From Bdellovibrionaceae bacterium UBA1609 (GTDB lineage Bacteria; Bdellovibrionota; Bdellovibrionia; Bdellovibrionales; UBA1609), in the NCBI GenBank assembly GCA_002321895.1, contig DCMZ01000008.1, positions 310,001-374,000 of the forward strand: a DNA stretch of 64,000 nucleotides. Reading direction: 5' to 3'. A program made the translations under genes and the position numbers. The notes beneath the pieces are model-generated. The model searched no databases, had not been told where the DNA came from, and saw only the letters and a program-made list of their open reading frames with translations. Below are positions 60,675 through 64,000 of the stretch, in pieces (the stretch's first letter is position 1; each line of letters begins with the position of its first letter).

Positions 60675-61430
60675 TTATCTTAATGCGCGATCTATAGCAG
60701 ATGCAATATCAGTTTTTTCCTGTAAAGGAGGGCAAATGTGGCCGTAGCTCCCGCTATAAGCGCCGCCACCCTGCATTTCAATTGTGACTTGGTCCGAATA
60801 ACCGCTGTTCAAGAAGCTTCTAACGTCTTCTACTGTATTTAAACTTTGGCTCAATTGAAGGCCTTCTACAGTGGTTACGTCTACGTAAACGCTAAAGTAT
60901 TTCACATAGCTAGTGTTAGCTAGAAGCTCCACTTCAAGAACATTGTTTTCGTTCACTTCTAGACGATGTACTGGGGGTGCAGGGATTTCAGAAATGAGGT
61001 CACTTGCAGCAGGGATCATTTGGTTGTCAGCCGCTTCCTCAGAAACTTCTTTTGTCATTTTAATGGTACCAATGTTTGTAGAGTCTTCTTTACCTCTCCA
61101 AACTTCCACTTTGCGAACAACCCAAGAAGCGTAGTCTGCAGGGTAGCTGGTAGAGATATAAATTTTGCTCACACCGCGGTTCACAATTTTAGTGTTCAGT
61201 TCACTTAAAGCACCTGGGTTTTGTGCAAGGTCTTCAAAGTAAGACCGAATGATGCTTGCCTGGCGAGCCACGCAGCCAGAAGAGTAGCGAGAAGAGTTAA
61301 TGATTCTTTCCGCATCAGTATCCAGTACAACAGGAACAGATAAAATTTCTTCTAATTGCTTACTTACGCTGTACGAAGCGCATCCAGCAAAACCTAAAGA
61401 TAGGGCAAGTATTAATAGTTTTTTACTCAA
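60675..61430 (-). CDS. Lipoprotein of unknown function
   Basis: It is 251 residues from a TTG at 61430 that has AAGGAG seven bases upstream. The lipobox is GFAGC (lipidated C17). The mature part has mixed alpha/beta character with NSSRYSSGCVARQASII near residue 50 and SGSYGHICPP near the end, so two cysteines may pair. The 245-base region to its upstream neighbour holds a strong hairpin (61575-61610). No family recognised. Confidence 0.65.
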   Translation of the reverse strand: MSKKLLILALSLGFAGCASYSVSKQLEEILSVPVVLDTDAERIINSSRYSSGCVARQASIIRSYFEDLAQNPGALSELNTKIVNRGVSKIYISTSYPADYASWVVRKVEVWRGKEDSTNIGTIKMTKEVSEEAADNQMIPAASDLISEIPAPPVHRLEVNENNVLEVELLANTSYVKYFSVYVDVTTVEGLQLSQSLNTVEDVRSFLNSGYSDQVTIEMQGGGAYSGSYGHICPPLQEKTDIASAIDRALR

Positions 61431-61574
61431 AGTATTTCTCCTTGAAATGGGGGGTTTTTATTTTGCGATGCTTATCAAATAGTCAGATTTGAGAGAAAGA
61501 GGAATGAGATACTGAGAGATTGAAATTGTTATTAGATAAATAACGAGGGGATGTTATTTTTTCATCAGATCGCT

Positions 61575-61610
61575 AGTGATTCTCGAGAGTTAGGATCGTC
61601 GAGAGTCACT
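61575..61610 (-). terminator. Hairpin after the Tyr/Asn-rich lipoprotein gene (possible terminator)
   Basis: AGTGATTCTCGA (61575-61586) and TCGAGAGTCACT (61599-61610) pair over 12 bases with one G-U-type pair and a 12-base loop. It lies 27 bases beyond the stop of the gene at 61637-62242. No T-run follows on that strand, so it is not a textbook terminator; it may protect the transcript end. Confidence 0.35.
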
Positions 61611-61636
61611 AAGCTGTTACGTTTTTTAGGTAAGGT

Positions 61637-62242
61637 TTAGTTCCAGCAAATGCCGGCTTGAGAGGGGTTGGTGCCTAAGTGAGCTGTAATCGGGCGGCAG
61701 TCACAATGACGGTCGGTAATGACATTACACTGTTGGCCGCGATTCCCATTGTATCGGGCGGCAGATGTATTTACGTTTACACCCCAGCTAGCACTCACAC
61801 AAACCATACCCCAGCTAAATCCCGCGGGCTGAGTCCCGTAAGGGCATCCCCCATTAATGTTCACTCGAAAGTCACCCTGGAAAGCGTAGAAGCCTTGGGT
61901 TTGGATAAGGCGGTTCATGTCACTACATCCGCTGTTGGCATAATAAGGATCTCTGTAGTGAGTGTTATAGCTGCCATTGGGTAAATAGGGATTAAAGGGG
62001 TCAAAACTGTTCCTATAGTTGTAGACGGAACCGGTGTTGTATCCATTTAAAAAGACCTCTTGGTAGCGTCCGTTTTGGTAAACACAATTGGAGCCTTGGG
62101 GAGAGGTCATCCAAGATTGATTGTAGTAAGGATTGTAAGTGTTTGCATAACGATCACGGCTGCTGCTCGAGCCACCGTCATCACAGGCCGTAAGCAAAAA
62201 GGACAGGCCTAAAAAACAAAATAAAATACCCTGGCGAATCAT
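61637..62242 (-). CDS. Tyr/Asn-rich lipoprotein of unknown function
   Basis: It is 201 residues with a lipobox LLTAC (C20) followed by an acidic, serine-rich spacer. The mature protein is rich in Tyr, Asn and Gly (YANTYNPYYNQSWM, GSYNTHYRDPYY), with several cysteines later (NGGCPYGT, MVCVSA, QQCNVITDRHCDCR, GICWN) that suggest disulfide-rich C-terminal repeats. No family is recognised. It is divergent from the AMIN-like gene over 196 bases. Confidence 0.65.
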   Translation of the reverse strand: MIRQGILFCFLGLSFLLTACDDGGSSSSRDRYANTYNPYYNQSWMTSPQGSNCVYQNGRYQEVFLNGYNTGSVYNYRNSFDPFNPYLPNGSYNTHYRDPYYANSGCSDMNRLIQTQGFYAFQGDFRVNINGGCPYGTQPAGFSWGMVCVSASWGVNVNTSAARYNGNRGQQCNVITDRHCDCRPITAHLGTNPSQAGICWN

Positions 62243-62402
62243 GCGTTAACTCCTTGTTTCACCTCAAATGCCTTTTAATTACAATAAACATGCCATTGTG
62301 ATGTATCGATGGCTTTTAAGCTGAGTGATTTTAGGTGTTTAGGGGATATACAACCCTGAAGTATTTACTGGATAGCGGTGCGGCAAAGGTGGGGGTGGCA
62401 AT

Positions 62403-62432
62403 TAGACCATTCCATCGATCTATGTCTATAAT
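62403..62432 (+). promoter_or_regulatory. Candidate promoter giving a leaderless or near-leaderless mRNA
   Basis: TATAAT (62427-62432) is a perfect -10 box, with TAGACC (62403-62408, four of six matches) 18 bases upstream. The ATG at 62439 lies only six bases after the -10, so transcription would start at or next to the first codon. No ribosome-binding site precedes the ATG. The geometry is seen; leaderless translation is inferred. Confidence 0.5.
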
Positions 62433-62438
62433 TTTACT

Positions 62439-62969
62439 ATGAAAAACAAAGTCTTAACCTCAATATTTGTCGGAATTGTTTTAGTTTACGGGAGCCTCAG
62501 TTGGAGTGCTATTCCCAAGTATACGCCTTCATTTAAAAAGCAAGGCCTGTATGTGAAAGAGGGCGTGTTTAGCGGAGGCAGTACGGGTAAGGGTTTTTCA
62601 CTCATGGATTTACGCCGAAAAGTGAGTAAGAAAACACGTAGGGATCGTTGGATAATGGAAATCGGTGATATTTATTTGAAACCCAATAAAGGGGATGTAC
62701 CCTATTTTCACGTGGGTGTGTCGGAGGATCCAGCGCGTATCGATATTGATCTTTACCAGGTTCATAGGTCGCAACTGAAAGAAGAGCAATTGAGAAATAT
62801 TTTGTCCGCTTCACCGTATGTTCAATCGGTTTCTATGATTTATGACACTGTCGAGGGTGGGATGACTTTTTCTGTTCAACTTAAGCATCCTGTGGAAGTG
62901 GAAGTGTTTAAAATGAAAGCCGGAGCCAAATCCAGTCGATTGGTTTTCGATCTAATTCCAGTAAGGTGA
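62439..62969 (+). CDS. Secreted protein with AMIN-like domain
   Basis: It is 176 residues with a signal peptide (1-24, ending WSA-I). The C-terminal half (about 85-175) has the AMIN domain pattern: ARIDIDLYQV strand, a helix-loop, YVQSVSMIYD, GGMTFSVQLKHPVEVEVF, and a final SRLVFDLIPV. AMIN domains bind peptidoglycan or pilus secretin parts and here may direct the protein to the wall. It stands alone without an amidase domain. The barrel gene follows three bases after its stop, so they are one operon. Confidence 0.6.
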   Translation: MKNKVLTSIFVGIVLVYGSLSWSAIPKYTPSFKKQGLYVKEGVFSGGSTGKGFSLMDLRRKVSKKTRRDRWIMEIGDIYLKPNKGDVPYFHVGVSEDPARIDIDLYQVHRSQLKEEQLRNILSASPYVQSVSMIYDTVEGGMTFSVQLKHPVEVEVFKMKAGAKSSRLVFDLIPVR

Positions 62970-62972
62970 TCA

Positions 62973-63758
62973 ATGAATCGTTTTCTTCTAGTTTTTATTG
63001 TTGTGTTTGGGGTCTCCGCCCAAGCTCGGGTTTTCAATTTTCAAAGTGAAACCTTTGCTACCTATTTTGGAGGAGGGTTTGGTGATGCCACTTTGTTAGA
63101 AGGTAAAGCCTTTACCGAAAGCAGTGGAGCTAGCACTGAGTTTTCTTCTTCTGATGTTGTGCCTTTCACTCAAACTATAGAGTTGGGATTCATAACTAAC
63201 ATTCGCAATCGTGTGACCATGAAGGTGGCGGCTCAAGTTGTTCAAGCTCGTCAAGTGGAAGCTGAAGGTAATAACTCTTCGGGCCAAAAGCTGTTAGATG
63301 TGACTTCGGATCTTTTTGTTTTCAATCCCAGTGTTGTATTTCAATACAACCTTGGGGGTGGCGATATGAGCAAGTGGTATGTTTTTGGGGGGATTGGTTG
63401 GTCTTCATTAAGTATGGACAATGCCTATACAATGACTGCAACAGGTCAGTCGACATACTCGGGAATTCCAGCCACATTTACTGAAAAAGTGGAATCCACG
63501 TTCTTTACTTATGAGTTGGGAGCGGGTTATGAGATTCACGCCTTAGATACGACGACGTTTACATTAGATCTGGGTTATCGATTTATGGAAGGATTGGATC
63601 TGCGCTACAAAGGCGATGGGTATAATTTAGCCGAAGGTGACCTCACCCATAGTTCTGGTGACAGAGTTAAAATTAATGGGGGCGCCTCCAACCGACAGGT
63701 GAATCTTGGAGGCTTCTATATTGGTATTGGTTTTCGGTTTTATATCGACCTTGGCTAA
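62973..63758 (+). CDS. Outer-membrane beta-barrel protein
   Basis: It is 261 residues with a signal peptide (1-18, ending AQA-R). The rest has alternating hydrophobic strands with aromatic girdles (TIELGFITNIRNRVTMKVAAQV, WYVFGGIGWSSLSM, FTYELGAGYEIHA, FTLDLGYRFMEG, FYIGIGFRFYIDLG), the layout of an 8-10-strand outer-membrane barrel such as the OmpW/OmpA-type. The function (porin, adhesin or structural) cannot be told. It is in one operon with the AMIN-like gene and converges on the acyl-CoA synthetase. Confidence 0.7.
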   Translation: MNRFLLVFIVVFGVSAQARVFNFQSETFATYFGGGFGDATLLEGKAFTESSGASTEFSSSDVVPFTQTIELGFITNIRNRVTMKVAAQVVQARQVEAEGNNSSGQKLLDVTSDLFVFNPSVVFQYNLGGGDMSKWYVFGGIGWSSLSMDNAYTMTATGQSTYSGIPATFTEKVESTFFTYELGAGYEIHALDTTTFTLDLGYRFMEGLDLRYKGDGYNLAEGDLTHSSGDRVKINGGASNRQVNLGGFYIGIGFRFYIDLG

Positions 63759-63768
63759 CGGGTCGATA
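63743..63768. terminator. Hairpin between convergent genes (possible bidirectional terminator)
   Basis: TATCGACC (63743-63750) and GGTCGATA (63761-63768) are a perfect 8-base inverted repeat with a 10-base loop spanning the stop of the barrel gene and the gap to the convergent synthetase stop. No clear T-run follows, so it is only a candidate. Confidence 0.35.
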
Positions 63769-63773
63769 AAGTA

Positions 63774-64000
63774 TTAAGAGTCGTAGAGTGAGTTGATCTC
63801 AAGCTCATATTTTTTGTCGCAAAACTTTCTTTTAACCTTAAGGCTGGGTGTGAGTTCACCAGACTCAATAGTAAAGTCATTGCTGAGGATTTTATATTTC
63901 TTTACGGTTTCATAGCTTGCCAGGTCTCTATTTACTTTTCGCATATGAACTTTAATGGATTCAACGACAATGCCGGATTGATCGGGGCTATTGATAGCTT
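63774..64000 (-). CDS. Long-chain acyl-CoA synthetase (C-terminal fragment)
   Basis: The reverse strand is open from the window edge to a TAA at 63774-63776; about 75 codons are present. The ending ESGELTPSLKVKRKFC.KKY matches the C-terminal end of AMP-forming long-chain acyl-CoA synthetases (FadD/FAA1 type: 'GELTPTLKVKR', where the lysine next to the arginine is near the catalytic lysine). It activates fatty acids with ATP and CoA. The rest of the gene lies outside the window. Confidence 0.75.
   Translation of the reverse strand, partial: AINSPDQSGIVVESIKVHMRKVNRDLASYETVKKYKILSNDFTIESGELTPSLKVKRKFCDKKYELEINSLYDS

Overview
The window looks like chromosome from a member of the Bdellovibrionota (Bdellovibrio-like, Gram-negative). 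Support: a complete division and cell-wall (dcw) cluster with a meso-diaminopimelate-type MurE, a lipid A pathway LpxH-like enzyme, outer-membrane barrels, many lipoproteins, a MotA/MotB stator pair, and a C-terminal fragment resembling the TIGR02147 family, which is abundant in Bdellovibrio. No rRNA, tRNA, insertion sequence, prophage or CRISPR array was seen. The family-level placement is inference; the gene content is read from the sequence.

Layout. 1-16600: a mixed housekeeping and envelope region with DsbD, MotA/MotB, a lone RND transporter, a DnaQ-type exonuclease with a WYL-like tail, an LspA fused to a HAMP-like module, a peptide-binding lipoprotein, two peptidoglycan hydrolases (DacB, MltD), and purine and thymidine salvage (Hpt, Tdk). 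16650-36615: the dcw cluster rsmH-ftsL-ftsI-murE-murF-mraY-murD-ftsW-murG-murC-murB, then two reverse-strand paralogous secreted proteins, then ddl-ftsQ-ftsA-ftsZ and a strong terminator. It supplies lipid II synthesis, the septal synthase pair FtsW/FtsI and the FtsA/FtsZ ring. mraZ is not upstream, and a hairpin that can hide the ftsW ribosome-binding site lies between murD and ftsW.

36616-53545 is the accessory part. It has degenerate intergenic repeats; two secreted proteins that look like an ADP-ribosyltransferase and a 2OG-Fe(II) dioxygenase and share a 97-base upstream repeat at identical spacing; a giant Ig-repeat plus propeller-like lipoprotein; and a reverse-strand operon (FecR-like, outer-membrane barrel, ExbB-like, ExbD-like with a DUF2135/YfaP-like domain) divergent from a SpoIIE-type phosphatase and an OmpA-like lipoprotein. 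It ends with a secreted alpha/beta-hydrolase-like protein, a secreted kinase-fold-like protein and LpxH. Five secreted proteins of the window share a C-x-x-L-F motif just after the signal peptide.

53700-64000: three tandem paralogous lipoproteins, recN, nadK, an M3 oligopeptidase, small membrane and lipoproteins, an AMIN-like secreted protein, an outer-membrane barrel, and the C-terminal end of a long-chain acyl-CoA synthetase. The best candidates for something undescribed are the secreted-enzyme set with shared leader and promoter modules, and the FecR/barrel/ExbB/ExbD-DUF2135/phosphatase locus.
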